DNA of 15,392 bases from Rickettsiales bacterium (GCA_009693885.1 SHWK01000012.1:1-15392), one strand, 5' to 3'; numbered from the stretch's first letter, positions 1-6,962 are shown. The notes: generated from the sequence alone by a model not told the origin. Numbers and translations are program-made.

Positions 1-24
1 TAATTTTAGCTTAGTTTTAAATTT

Positions 25-60
25 AAAAAGGGAATCCAATTTATTTTGGATTCCCTTTTT
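25..60. terminator. Bidirectional intrinsic terminator
   Basis: A perfect 15-bp inverted repeat, arms 25-39 (AAAAAGGGAATCCAA) and 46-60 (TTGGATTCCCTTTTT), encloses a 6-nt loop. The A-tract on one side and T-tract on the other give a U-tail in either direction. It lies 33 nt past the stop of the minus-strand response-regulator gene, so it should end that operon. It could also end a plus-strand gene lying off the left edge. Confidence 0.9.
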
Positions 61-92
61 TGTTGGATTATTTTTACAAAAATACGGCAGAT

Positions 93-1151
93 TTAAGAAA
101 CCAAGCGATATGACGGGATCATAAAAACAATATTCACCTCACCAATAACGGCGCCAGATGAGATCTTGAAAGAACAACCTTGCGTAGCACTAGCTTGGGT
201 TATTTTTTCGCAATCAAGATTATCGCGAACACCCTTTTCATCTAGCTTTGATTTTAAATAAAAAATTAACACCATTTGATTCAAACTATCCATCATCATC
301 GAGATTCTAATTGAAGATTCAGAATCAGCCATGATAACACTGGCGATAATTTTTTTGATCACTTCAACCAAAATCGTTTTATCTATTTTAATTTTTGGCA
401 AAAATTCACTTTCATATGGACGATCAAATTGCACGCGCATTTTTAATTTTTCTGGTAAATTTAAAATAGCATGATCAATGAATTCGCAAAGTGCAAAAAT
501 TTCTTCATTTTCGTTAAGCTTGCTTTCGATTACATCGTGATCTAGAGCGTTGCTAATCGCAGCTTTAAGCTTGATTGTATCGAGATAAATTTTATTGATG
601 TCTTCTCCGTAGCGACGATGTGGCAACGGCCCATAAGGCTCTTCTTTTAAAATTCCAGCGATTTGTGAAATAGTGTCAAGATAAGAAGCGACTTCTATTG
701 GTAATATTGTAGAAATTTGACTCTTAATATTTTTTATTCCCTGATTGTGAATTTTTTTCACCCTCATCGCATTTCCAGCTTTTTCTTTGATTTTGGCAAT
801 AAGAATATCAAAATCGATTGGCTTAACAAGATAATCGTTAGCCATCAAATCCACTCCTTTGAGAATATTATCTTTTTGACACAAAGCACTTAAAAAAATA
901 AATGGAGTATTATTTAGCTTATCTTTACTTTCTCGCACTAGTTTGAGAAAACCATAGCCATCAATCTCTGGCATCATAATATCAGAAATAATTATATCTG
1001 GCTTATGAGCAAAAAATCCTTCATGACCTTCTTTGCCATTGCAAGCTTCAAAAACTTCAAAACCTTCATCACGAAGAATTTCGGACATTGTATCGCGAAT
1101 TTCATGCTCATCTTCGACACAGAGAACTTTAATTTTTCTTTCTTCGTTCAT
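93..1151 (-). CDS. Response regulator fused to a degenerate histidine-kinase-like domain
   Basis: A 352-aa cytoplasmic two-component protein. Residues 7-125 form a complete CheY-like receiver: acidic pair E13/D14, phospho-acceptor D57 in SDIMMPEIDG, switch S88 and K110 in LVKP. Residues 145-210 resemble the dimerisation helices of alphaproteobacterial sensor kinases; the segment EEPYGPLPHRRY (170-181) recalls the GPLGxPRY stretch that follows the H-box. But the H-box position reads PIEVASYLDTI, without the phosphorylatable His. Residues about 215-345 look like an ATPase-type fold ending in FMIPS, but the N-box Asn and the DxGxG box are not recognisable. There is no DNA-binding domain. I infer a receiver controlling a pseudokinase or ChpT-like phosphotransfer/adaptor module. 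It starts 13 bp after dnaX on the same strand and ends before the terminator at 25-60, so it is probably the last gene of that operon. No Shine-Dalgarno sequence is visible. Confidence 0.8.
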   Translation of the reverse strand: MNEERKIKVLCVEDEHEIRDTMSEILRDEGFEVFEACNGKEGHEGFFAHKPDIIISDIMMPEIDGYGFLKLVRESKDKLNNTPFIFLSALCQKDNILKGVDLMANDYLVKPIDFDILIAKIKEKAGNAMRVKKIHNQGIKNIKSQISTILPIEVASYLDTISQIAGILKEEPYGPLPHRRYGEDINKIYLDTIKLKAAISNALDHDVIESKLNENEEIFALCEFIDHAILNLPEKLKMRVQFDRPYESEFLPKIKIDKTILVEVIKKIIASVIMADSESSIRISMMMDSLNQMVLIFYLKSKLDEKGVRDNLDCEKITQASATQGCSFKISSGAVIGEVNIVFMIPSYRLVS

Positions 1152-1164
1152 ATTTATAATAATT

Positions 1165-2424
1165 TTATTCTAATACTTTTGCGCCTTCAAAATTGCGCAA
1201 AATTTCTCCAACGAGGTCGTCGCTTATATCATCATTAGCTTGCTGATTTTTTTCAGCAAGAATATTTTTTGGTAAATCGTTGTTTTGTAGCAAAATGTTT
1301 TTTAAATCTGGTAAGGCTTGCAAATGGCAAATCCGCATCAGCAGCATCTCAAAGGCCATTTTTTGCGAAGAAGAAAAATTAATTTCACTATTTCCCTTAA
1401 TCAACATTTGCCAAATTCGCGCTAAAGAAGAAAGTGATATTTTTGCTGCAATATTTTTAATTTTTGTCTGTAAAGAATCAGGAAATCCTTCGCAAATATA
1501 ATCTTGCACAAGCTTAGTTTTGGTGGTTTTGTGAGTGATCTCCATTAAATCTTCGATGAGCTGTAAAATATCAGAAGACACCGAATAAATTTCGTGAAAT
1601 TTATTGAGCGCATTGCCAAAATCACCATTTAATAATGTTTCTAATAAATCAATCACTTGCGCGCGATCATTGAGCCCGAGCATTTTTATCACCACATCTG
1701 AGGCAAGAAATTTTTGGTGATTATTGGCTGAAAGCGCCTGATCTGTAAGCGATAGTGCATCTCGTACTGAGCCTTCTGACATTTGTGCAATCATCTCTAA
1801 GCCTTGCAAATCATAGTCAAAACCCTCTTTTTCAAGAATATTTTTTAGATGCGTGACGATTTCTTTTTCATCTAAACGACGCAAATCAAAACGCTGACAA
1901 CGTGATAAAATTGTAATTGGAACTTTGCGAATTTCGGTTGTTGCAAAAATGAATTTAACATGTGCTGGCGGCTCTTCCAAGGTTTTTAGCAAGGCATTAA
2001 AAGCGCTGTTGCTCAACATGTGAACTTCATCAATTATATAAATTTTGTAGCGCGCCATTACTGGTGCATAGGCGATGGAATCGATAATTTCGCGGATATC
2101 ATCAACACCGGTTCTGCTTGCCGCATCAATCTCAATCACATCTTGGTGGCGCGAAGCAGCGATAGATTTGCAATTATCACAAACGCCGCAAGCCATAGCC
2201 TGAGCGCCCATTTCAACATTAGTGCAATTGATAGTTTTGGCAATAATGCGCGCCGTGGTGGTTTTGCCAACACCGCGAATTCCGGTTAAAATATAAGCGT
2301 GGTGCAGTTTATTATTTTTGATCGCATTAGTTAAAGTAGTGACCAAAACGCTCTGCCCCACAACTTCATCAAAGTTTTGTGGACGATATTTGCGCGCCAG
2401 AACTAAATAGGAATTTTGCGACAT
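1165..2424 (-). CDS. dnaX: DNA polymerase III subunit gamma (DnaX, short form)
   Basis: Clamp-loader ATPase that loads the beta clamp at the replication fork. From the start used here (protein MSQNSYLVLARKYRP) it is 419 aa. It shows Walker A GIRGVGKT (48-55), four zinc-binding Cys (67, 79, 82, 85), Walker B/DEVH (132-135) and the sensor/arginine-finger motif SRC (174-176). The open frame extends 36 codons further upstream, but that stretch runs into the ffs gene and lacks homology, so I rejected it. The length matches E. coli gamma (431 aa) rather than tau (643 aa). The last residues, DDLVGEILRNFEGAKVLE, look like the extreme C-terminus of longer alphaproteobacterial DnaX proteins (a FPGA-like motif), as if the tau region between had been lost. 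It lies downstream of ffs on the same strand, a common pairing in bacteria. Confidence 0.93.
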   Translation of the reverse strand: MSQNSYLVLARKYRPQNFDEVVGQSVLVTTLTNAIKNNKLHHAYILTGIRGVGKTTTARIIAKTINCTNVEMGAQAMACGVCDNCKSIAASRHQDVIEIDAASRTGVDDIREIIDSIAYAPVMARYKIYIIDEVHMLSNSAFNALLKTLEEPPAHVKFIFATTEIRKVPITILSRCQRFDLRRLDEKEIVTHLKNILEKEGFDYDLQGLEMIAQMSEGSVRDALSLTDQALSANNHQKFLASDVVIKMLGLNDRAQVIDLLETLLNGDFGNALNKFHEIYSVSSDILQLIEDLMEITHKTTKTKLVQDYICEGFPDSLQTKIKNIAAKISLSSLARIWQMLIKGNSEINFSSSQKMAFEMLLMRICHLQALPDLKNILLQNNDLPKNILAEKNQQANDDISDDLVGEILRNFEGAKVLE

Positions 2425-2472
2425 TTTAACTAAATTTGTAAACTTGATAGAAAAGAAGCGGGCAGCGCTGGG

Positions 2473-2505
2473 CTTGCAAAACAAAGGCTTCAATAATTTT
2501 GCAAG
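2473..2505 (-). other. Hairpin in the ffs-dnaX spacer
   Basis: A perfect 9-bp inverted repeat, CTTGCAAAA (2473-2481) and TTTTGCAAG (2497-2505), has a 15-nt loop. On the minus strand it begins at the 3' edge of the SRP RNA and precedes dnaX. No T-tract follows it in the direction of transcription, so it is not a canonical intrinsic terminator. It may instead mark a 3' processing boundary or slow read-through into dnaX. Confidence 0.4.
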
Positions 2506-2593
2506 TGATGAGAGCGACCCGATGCAAATCATTATGGCTGCTTTCTTTCGAACCTGACCAGATTAGCGACTCAAATCGCCCGCTCTCACCACT
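2504..2593 (-). ncRNA. ffs: Signal recognition particle RNA (4.5S, small bacterial type)
   Basis: The minus strand carries the SRP RNA core at 2559-2536. It starts GGTCAGG, has apical stem TTC-GAAA-GAA and ends GCAGCC; this is the asymmetric-loop and GNRA-tetraloop region that binds Ffh. Compared with E. coli (UCC-GGAA-GGA) the apical pairs changed together, so pairing and the GNRA loop are kept. The ends form a 13-bp terminal stem, AGTGGTGAGAGCG with CGCTCTCATCACT, containing one G-U pair. That sets the gene at about 90 nt, usual for the single-hairpin class lacking the Alu domain. A promoter-like sequence ends 5-7 nt before the 5' end. With Ffh and FtsY the RNA targets membrane proteins co-translationally. 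Long open frames on both strands across this gene are spurious. Confidence 0.93.
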
Positions 2594-2597
2594 ATTA

Positions 2598-2625
2598 ATT
2601 ATCGTGAAAAAAATGAGAAGTGCAA
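2598..2625 (-). promoter_or_regulatory. Putative sigma70 promoter of ffs
   Basis: On the minus strand TTGCAC (2625-2620) is followed after 16 nt by GATAAT (2603-2598), close to the -35 and -10 consensus. The expected start, 6-7 nt downstream (about 2593-2591), coincides with the first base pairs of the SRP RNA terminal stem, which supports both calls. The remaining spacer up to the IalB-family gene (2626-2732) contains only a 7-bp inverted repeat (AACTCGC 2681-2687 and GCGAGTT 2713-2719), with no recognisable gene. Confidence 0.6.
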
Positions 2626-2732
2626 GGCGTTTTTTGATATTAGATAACGTTACAAGTGATATTCTTAACTTGCCCGCAACAACTCGCGTGGCAACTGTAG
2701 AAGATGGTGCTGGCGAGTTCAATCCATATGAT

Positions 2733-3230
2733 TTATTTACAAATTGCCCGCATGCGCGAGTAAGCTTTAGCAATACCTTTCAACGAATATTCATCAACCG
2801 CAAAAGTGCCAATCGCCGAATCAGCGCGCACTTTAACAATACCACTGGTTAACATTTTTTGGATTATCGTAACATCATCATTTTTATTGCGCGCCCAAGC
2901 CATATCTTGATTGCTTGGCATTTGAAAACGCTTATCATCAACCGAAATCAAAACTTTGCTATTTATTTTATATTCAAAGCCAGAATGAATGCCAATTTCT
3001 TCAATACGACGATTTTGATAGCGAGTGATTATTATATAAGATTCACTGCGAACACTTTGATCGGATTCTGTTTTTGTAGGATGCGTTACCATGTAGCATT
3101 TTTTTTCTTCCAGCTCGTTGCCTTCCAATTCATAAACTGTCCATTGAAAAAAAGAACTGTCGATTACTTGCGCTTGGCCATTTTGCAGCGTTAGCAGAAA
3201 TGCAAGAATCGTTATGATTAATTTTTTCAT
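2733..3230 (-). CDS. IalB-family (invasion-associated locus B) secreted protein
   Basis: A 165-aa protein with a signal peptide: MKK, a hydrophobic stretch at 4-16, and a likely cut near NGQA-Q. The mature part follows the family pattern I know for IalB-type proteins: an early aromatic segment FFQWTVYE, then CYMVTHPTKTE, a Tyr-containing strand SYIIITRY, a central MAWARNKNDDVTIIQKML, and a C-terminal block GTFAVDEYSLKGIAKAY ending close to a final Cys. Two Cys in the mature protein could pair. IalB proteins are periplasmic or surface-associated alphaproteobacterial proteins; the Bartonella member helps erythrocyte invasion, but many homologues occur in non-invasive species. It begins 28 bp after the ispB-like gene and probably shares its transcript. 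The family call rests on motif memory, not a search. Confidence 0.75.
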   Translation of the reverse strand: MKKLIITILAFLLTLQNGQAQVIDSSFFQWTVYELEGNELEEKKCYMVTHPTKTESDQSVRSESYIIITRYQNRRIEEIGIHSGFEYKINSKVLISVDDKRFQMPSNQDMAWARNKNDDVTIIQKMLTSGIVKVRADSAIGTFAVDEYSLKGIAKAYSRMRAICK

Positions 3231-3258
3231 GTTCTTTATTTTATTAAAAAATTCTCAT

Positions 3259-4281
3259 TTATTTTTTTCTGCTGAAAGAATATGACAAAATATCTAGCAA
3301 ATTTTCTTTGTAAATTGAATTGGGGAAAATTTCTAAATTTTTAATTGCGAAATTTTTATATTTTTCTGCTAAAGAAAAAGAATCTTCAAAACCATTGTAT
3401 TTATTGATCAGATCACATATTGATAAATATTTATTTTGATCTTTTTGTGCGGTCATTAAATTTTCTTCAAGCAAATTTTTGATTAATTTTTTATCATTTG
3501 CGTCAGCTTTTTTGTGAGCAAAAATAATTGGTAAAGTGACTTTTCCTTCAAAAAAATCATTGCCAATATCTTTGCCAAGATCTTTTTCTTGTGCTTTATA
3601 ATCCAAAATATCATCAATGATTTGAAAGACGATTCCAAGATTTTTTCCAAAGTCACGAAGGGCTGCTATTTCTACTTCTGCACGATCATTAACCAATGCG
3701 CCACATTCAGTTGCAGCAGAAAAAAGCACTGCAGTTTTGCCAAAAATTATCTCCAGATATTTTTCTTCAGTGATATCAATATTGCTGGAATTTTCGAGCT
3801 GCATAACTTCGCCATCCGCCATTATGCTTGAACTCTTAGCGAGCAATTCAAGCACACGCAAATTGCCATCACGCACCATTAATTGAAAGGCGATTGAAAA
3901 AATATAATCTCCTACTAAAATACTCGGTTTATTATCCCAAATTGCGTTAGCAGTTTTTTTGCCGCGCCTTATTTCGCTAGTATCAACGACATCATCATGT
4001 AGCAATGTTGCACTGTGAATTAGCTCTACTGCAGCAGCTAAATTGTGATGTCGCGCTGCTTTAGAGCCATTTTGCAATAAAGCCCTTCTAGCCTCATCTG
4101 AGCACATTTTTGAGGCTAAAATCAACAAAATCGGCCGAATTCTTTTGCCGCCAGATGAAATTAGATGATGAGAAACTTGCTCAATTAAAGGAGATTTGCC
4201 AACCGAAAATTCAAGAATAATACTATTTACCCTCTCTAAATCAGTCTCTAACGATGTGATAATTTCTTGGATTTTATTCAT
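3259..4281 (-). CDS. ispB: Polyprenyl diphosphate synthase (octaprenyl-type)
   Basis: A 340-aa trans-prenyltransferase that adds isopentenyl diphosphate units to an allylic primer, giving the long side chain of ubiquinone. It has the substrate-binding GGKRIRP (44-50), the first aspartate-rich motif DDVVD (96-100) and the second, DDILD (223-227), plus GEVMQLE (157-163) and GKT (181-183). The residue five positions before the first motif is Ala91, not a bulky aromatic, which fits long-chain products. Chain length (octa- versus deca-) cannot be read from sequence alone. The start ATG overlaps the stop of the upstream small lipoprotein gene by one base (TAATG), implying translational coupling. 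Its product would feed the quinone pathway that also needs UbiG, encoded at 13852-14577. Confidence 0.92.
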   Translation of the reverse strand: MNKIQEIITSLETDLERVNSIILEFSVGKSPLIEQVSHHLISSGGKRIRPILLILASKMCSDEARRALLQNGSKAARHHNLAAAVELIHSATLLHDDVVDTSEIRRGKKTANAIWDNKPSILVGDYIFSIAFQLMVRDGNLRVLELLAKSSSIMADGEVMQLENSSNIDITEEKYLEIIFGKTAVLFSAATECGALVNDRAEVEIAALRDFGKNLGIVFQIIDDILDYKAQEKDLGKDIGNDFFEGKVTLPIIFAHKKADANDKKLIKNLLEENLMTAQKDQNKYLSICDLINKYNGFEDSFSLAEKYKNFAIKNLEIFPNSIYKENLLDILSYSFSRKK

Positions 4282-4460
4282 TATTTTTTAGGAATTTCGC
4301 TTTGAACACCGACATAACTTTGCTTATAAAGTTGATTGCGATTTTGCTCAAGATCTTGTTCAATTTGATGAGTTAAATAGAGATTTTTAATATAGGCGCG
4401 ATCACGGGCGCAGGCGCTAAGCAGCAGAATTATCAGGATATTGCTAATTGATATTTTCAC
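4281..4460 (-). CDS. Small lipoprotein, function unknown
   Basis: A 59-aa reading frame starting with GTG (4460-4458), so it is missed by ATG-only calling. The N-terminus, MKISISNILIILLLSACA, is a lipoprotein signal: a Lys, a hydrophobic core, and lipobox LSAC with lipidated Cys17. After Cys come A-R-D; there is no Asp at +2, so outer-membrane sorting is plausible. The mature part (about 42 residues) is charged and likely helical, with many Gln, Tyr and Asn. The gene overlaps the 3' end of the 106-aa gene by 17 bp and shares its last base with the ispB start (TAATG). I recognise no family. Its coding status is supported by the lipobox, the full-length open frame and the tight coupling on both sides. 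Confidence 0.7.
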   Translation of the reverse strand: MKISISNILIILLLSACARDRAYIKNLYLTHQIEQDLEQNRNQLYKQSYVGVQSEIPKK

Positions 4461-4764
4461 TGGAATTCTGATAAAGCGTTATAATTTTACTACGACATTC
4501 TTCAATTTTTTCCATGATTTCGTTAAGCGTTATTCTTACTGTTTCAATCACTTGATGTGATTCACCGTTTTTGACATATTCGATATATTGTGTAGTTAGT
4601 TGATCAGCGTGCTTTTCTAGCGTATCAACCACCGATTCTACAATAACAAATTGTTCGTGAGCAAGCTTGTGTGAGCTATCTTCAGCGGCCCTCACTAAAC
4701 GATCAGCATAATTATAATATTCTATAATTTCATTGTAGGTTTTTTCTTGTCGCGAAGTTGCCAT
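4444..4764 (-). CDS. Conserved-looking hypothetical helical protein
   Basis: A 106-aa soluble protein that I do not recognise. I start it at MATSRQEKTY (4764). The open frame runs 30 codons further to 4854, but that extension is compositionally different, hydrophobic and Ile/Asn-rich, and lies where a promoter would be expected. The sequence has no signal peptide or membrane span. It is almost all alpha-helical in appearance, with heptad-like hydrophobics from about residue 5 to 95 (for example EQFVIVESVVDTLEKHADQL), suggesting a short coiled coil or four-helix bundle. It heads the minus-strand cluster leading to the lipoprotein, ispB and IalB-family genes. A TATAAT lies at 4776-4771, 6 nt before the ATG; if used it would give a nearly leaderless message. 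Confidence 0.65.
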   Translation of the reverse strand: MATSRQEKTYNEIIEYYNYADRLVRAAEDSSHKLAHEQFVIVESVVDTLEKHADQLTTQYIEYVKNGESHQVIETVRITLNEIMEKIEECRSKIITLYQNSSENIN

Positions 4765-4776
4765 TTGTAAATTATA

Positions 4777-4806
4777 TTGATTATCTGGTTTGTATGACCA
4801 TAAAAT
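4777..4806 (+). promoter_or_regulatory. Weak promoter candidate for the trmD operon
   Basis: TTGATT (4777-4782) and TAAAAT (4801-4806), spaced 18 nt, resemble a sigma70 promoter pointing towards trmD, giving a leader of about 70 nt. In sequence this AT-rich such matches arise by chance, so the call is tentative. The divergent gap 4765-4884 must hold promoters for both directions. Confidence 0.25.
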
Positions 4807-4884
4807 ATTCCCTATTCTAATAACATTCAAGAACATATAAATCAATATATTCATTATGTCGCGACCAATTGTAATAAATCTCGT

Positions 4885-5592
4885 ATGATTAATTTTAAAA
4901 TCTTAACCCTCTTTCCTGAAATGTTTCCGGGGCCCCTTGCTGCTTCGGTTACGGGCACTGCCTTAAAAAATAATTTATGGTCGATTGAGGCGATTAATAT
5001 TCGCGATTATGCTAAGGATGAGCGCGGCACGGTTGATGATATTCCTTACGGCGGCGGGGCTGGAATGGTTTTGAAGGCTGATATTGTGGCGGAAGCAATT
5101 GAAAAAAATATTGACGAAAAGCAGGTAAAAATAATCTATCTTTCGCCACGAGGAAAATTATTAACGCAACAAATTGCTCGAGAATTAGCGCAAGAAAAAG
5201 AAATCATCTTGCTCTGTGGACGCTATGAAGGCGTGGATCAACGGGTTTTAGATGAATTAGAAATTGAAGAAATTTCCATCGGCGATTATGTTTTGTCTGG
5301 CGGAGAAATCGCTGCCTATCCCTTTATTGATGCGGTTTTGCGCAATATTAATGGCGTTCTTGGCGATGAAAATTCTTTACAAGAAGAATCTTTTGATATT
5401 GATGGAAAAGAATTATTAGAGTATCCGCACTACACCCGCCCTGCCTCATGGCGTGGTCGTGAGGTTCCACAAGTTTTAATTTCTGGTCATCATAAAAATA
5501 TAAAATCTTGGCGCTTGGAAAAAGCAATTGAGCTTACTAAACTAAAGCGCGATGATTTATATAAAAAATTTTTATTACAAAAAAATAATTAA
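4885..5592 (+). CDS. trmD: tRNA (guanine37-N1)-methyltransferase TrmD
   Basis: A 235-aa SPOUT methyltransferase that methylates G37 next to the anticodon using S-adenosylmethionine and prevents +1 frameshifting. Family landmarks: LTLFPEMF (7-14), DDIPYGGGAGM (51-61), YLSPRGK (85-91), then the trefoil-knot SAM site LLCGRYEGVDQR (109-120), ISIGDYVLSGGE (130-141) and HYTRP (182-186). The residue aligned with the catalytic Asp of E. coli TrmD appears to be Glu168 in QEESF. The length is normal. It is first in a seven-gene plus-strand run. The usual neighbours rimM and rplS are absent; a hexapeptide-repeat gene follows 3 bp later. No Shine-Dalgarno sequence precedes the ATG. Confidence 0.97.
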   Translation: MINFKILTLFPEMFPGPLAASVTGTALKNNLWSIEAINIRDYAKDERGTVDDIPYGGGAGMVLKADIVAEAIEKNIDEKQVKIIYLSPRGKLLTQQIARELAQEKEIILLCGRYEGVDQRVLDELEIEEISIGDYVLSGGEIAAYPFIDAVLRNINGVLGDENSLQEESFDIDGKELLEYPHYTRPASWRGREVPQVLISGHHKNIKSWRLEKAIELTKLKRDDLYKKFLLQKNN

Positions 5593-5595
5593 TTT

Positions 5596-6135
5596 ATGAA
5601 AAATATTTTACCTTATCGCGGAATCCTACCAACCATTGATTCTTCTGCCTTCATCGCCCCTAATGCCATTATTACTGGCGATACTAAAATCGGCAAAAAT
5701 TCAAGCATTTGGTTTGGCTGTGTAGTCCGCGGAGATGTTGAATGCATTAGGATTGGAGACAATACCAACATTCAAGATAATACCATTATTCATGTTACTC
5801 GCGCTAATCACGCCGCCAATAAAACTGGTGATAAAGGCGCCCCCGCAATAATTGGAAACAATGTCACTGTTGGACATGCCGCAATAATTCACGCTTGTAT
5901 AATTGATGATAACGCCTTTATTGGCATGGGTGCAATCGTGATGGATATGGCCCACGTTGAAGAATATGGAATGCTGGCAGCTGGTGCGGTTCTAACTCCA
6001 GGAAAAGTTATAAAAACTGGACAATTATGGGTAGGAAGCCCAGCAAAATATTTTCGCAATTTAACTGAGATTGAAAAAAACTATATCAAAATCTCGGCTG
6101 ATAATTATGCTGAATTAGCAGCGGAGTACAAATAA
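5596..6135 (+). CDS. Gamma-carbonic-anhydrase-like hexapeptide-repeat protein
   Basis: A 179-aa left-handed beta-helix protein of the gamma-class carbonic anhydrase/YrdA/PaaY group, expected to be a cytoplasmic trimer. Hexapeptide repeats run from about 18 to 140 (for example IGKNSSIWFGCVVRGD, IGNNVTVGHAAIIHAC). The three zinc-ligand histidines of the family are present: His66 (IIHVTR), His94 and His99 (GHAAIIH). A short helix closes the C-terminus (about 155-179). Many members lack measurable carbonic anhydrase activity, so the reaction is not certain. The stop codon shares a base with the cysQ ATG (TAATG), so the two are translationally coupled. Confidence 0.9.
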   Translation: MKNILPYRGILPTIDSSAFIAPNAIITGDTKIGKNSSIWFGCVVRGDVECIRIGDNTNIQDNTIIHVTRANHAANKTGDKGAPAIIGNNVTVGHAAIIHACIIDDNAFIGMGAIVMDMAHVEEYGMLAAGAVLTPGKVIKTGQLWVGSPAKYFRNLTEIEKNYIKISADNYAELAAEYK

Positions 6136-6959
6136 TGTCATTTTTTATCCAATCCCAAATCGATAAAATAATTGCCTTTACTTTTGAAGCGGGAGAAATT
6201 GCGCGAAATTATCAAAAATCTCGAGATTTTGTTGTTACGCGAAAGCCTGATAACACTCAAGTTACAAGCGCTGATATCGCTGTTAGCAAATTTCTTAACC
6301 AAAAATTATCACAAGAATTTCCACAAATTCCTATTATTTGCGAAGAAGGTGATTTGCGCGAAATTTCAGGCGAAATTTTTTGGTTAATTGATCCGATTGA
6401 TGGCACTTCTTCCTTTATAAAAGGCAGCGATGAATTTGCTATAAATATTGCTCTAATAAAAAATGGCAAACCAATTTTTGGAGCGCTTTATGGGCCACGT
6501 TTTGAAGGTGGAAAAATGGCAGTTATAAATGCTGATGATAAAGTTGTAATAATTGATCAAGATAGACACATCAAGCCTTTGAGCGATATTTTATTAGCTA
6601 CAAAAAACGATGATTCAAAATTAAAAATTATCACCAGCAATAAAACTCATAATGACGAAATCACAAAATATATTGCACAATTTCATCCAAATTATATTGA
6701 TAATTTTACTATAAAACATCAGGCCTCCGCAGTAAAATTCTTTCCTATCCTAGAAAATCAAGCTGACTTATATATTGCTTTCCGCAAAATGATGGAATGG
6801 GATACTGCGGCTGGACACGCTTTGGTTGATTTTGCTGGTGGCAAATTAAAAAATTTGACATTGCAAAATTCATTATATGTAATTGATGGTGATTTGCGCT
6901 ATAAAAAACCGAATTTCACTAATGAATTTTTCGCTTGTTATAAAGCATCTTTTAACTAA
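6135..6959 (+). CDS. cysQ: 3'(2'),5'-bisphosphate nucleotidase CysQ / inositol-phosphatase family
   Basis: A 274-aa Mg-dependent, Li-sensitive-type phosphatase. CysQ hydrolyses 3'-phosphoadenosine 5'-phosphate to AMP, clearing the by-product of sulfo- and acyl-carrier-protein transfer reactions. Metal-site motifs are in order: VTSADIAV (43-50), CEEGD (69-73), LIDPIDGTSSF (84-94) and EWDTAAGHAL (221-230). The spacing fits CysQ better than SuhB, but other inositol-monophosphatase-like activities cannot be excluded. One of the few genes here with a plausible ribosome-binding site: GGAG at 6123-6126, 8 nt before the ATG and inside the preceding gene. No sulfate-assimilation genes are in view. Confidence 0.88.
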   Translation: MSFFIQSQIDKIIAFTFEAGEIARNYQKSRDFVVTRKPDNTQVTSADIAVSKFLNQKLSQEFPQIPIICEEGDLREISGEIFWLIDPIDGTSSFIKGSDEFAINIALIKNGKPIFGALYGPRFEGGKMAVINADDKVVIIDQDRHIKPLSDILLATKNDDSKLKIITSNKTHNDEITKYIAQFHPNYIDNFTIKHQASAVKFFPILENQADLYIAFRKMMEWDTAAGHALVDFAGGKLKNLTLQNSLYVIDGDLRYKKPNFTNEFFACYKASFN

Positions 6960-6962
6960 ATT

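Noticed and set aside
1152..1200. Programmed frameshift making a tau form of DnaX
   Set aside because: There is no slippery heptamer followed by structure near the end, and the other frames stop quickly before the response-regulator gene.
2425..2532. N-terminal extension of DnaX to an ATG at 2532
   Set aside because: The extra 36 codons lie inside ffs and its spacer; DnaX homologues begin near the YLVLARKYRP motif.
2426..2852. Open frames of 115 aa (minus, 2426-2773) and 117 aa (plus, 2499-2852) across the ialB-dnaX gap
   Set aside because: They run through the structured SRP RNA gene and into the IalB or dnaX spacer, lack recognisable domains, and overlap each other on opposite strands.
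4765..4854. Longer start for the 106-aa protein, with a hydrophobic N-terminus
   Set aside because: The composition differs sharply from the rest, it fills the divergent promoter region, and no signal-peptide cleavage site is visible.
5380..5400. TrmD with Glu in place of the catalytic Asp (QEESF)
   Set aside because: As I recall, alphaproteobacterial TrmD proteins often have Glu here, so it is probably lineage-normal rather than a lost active site.
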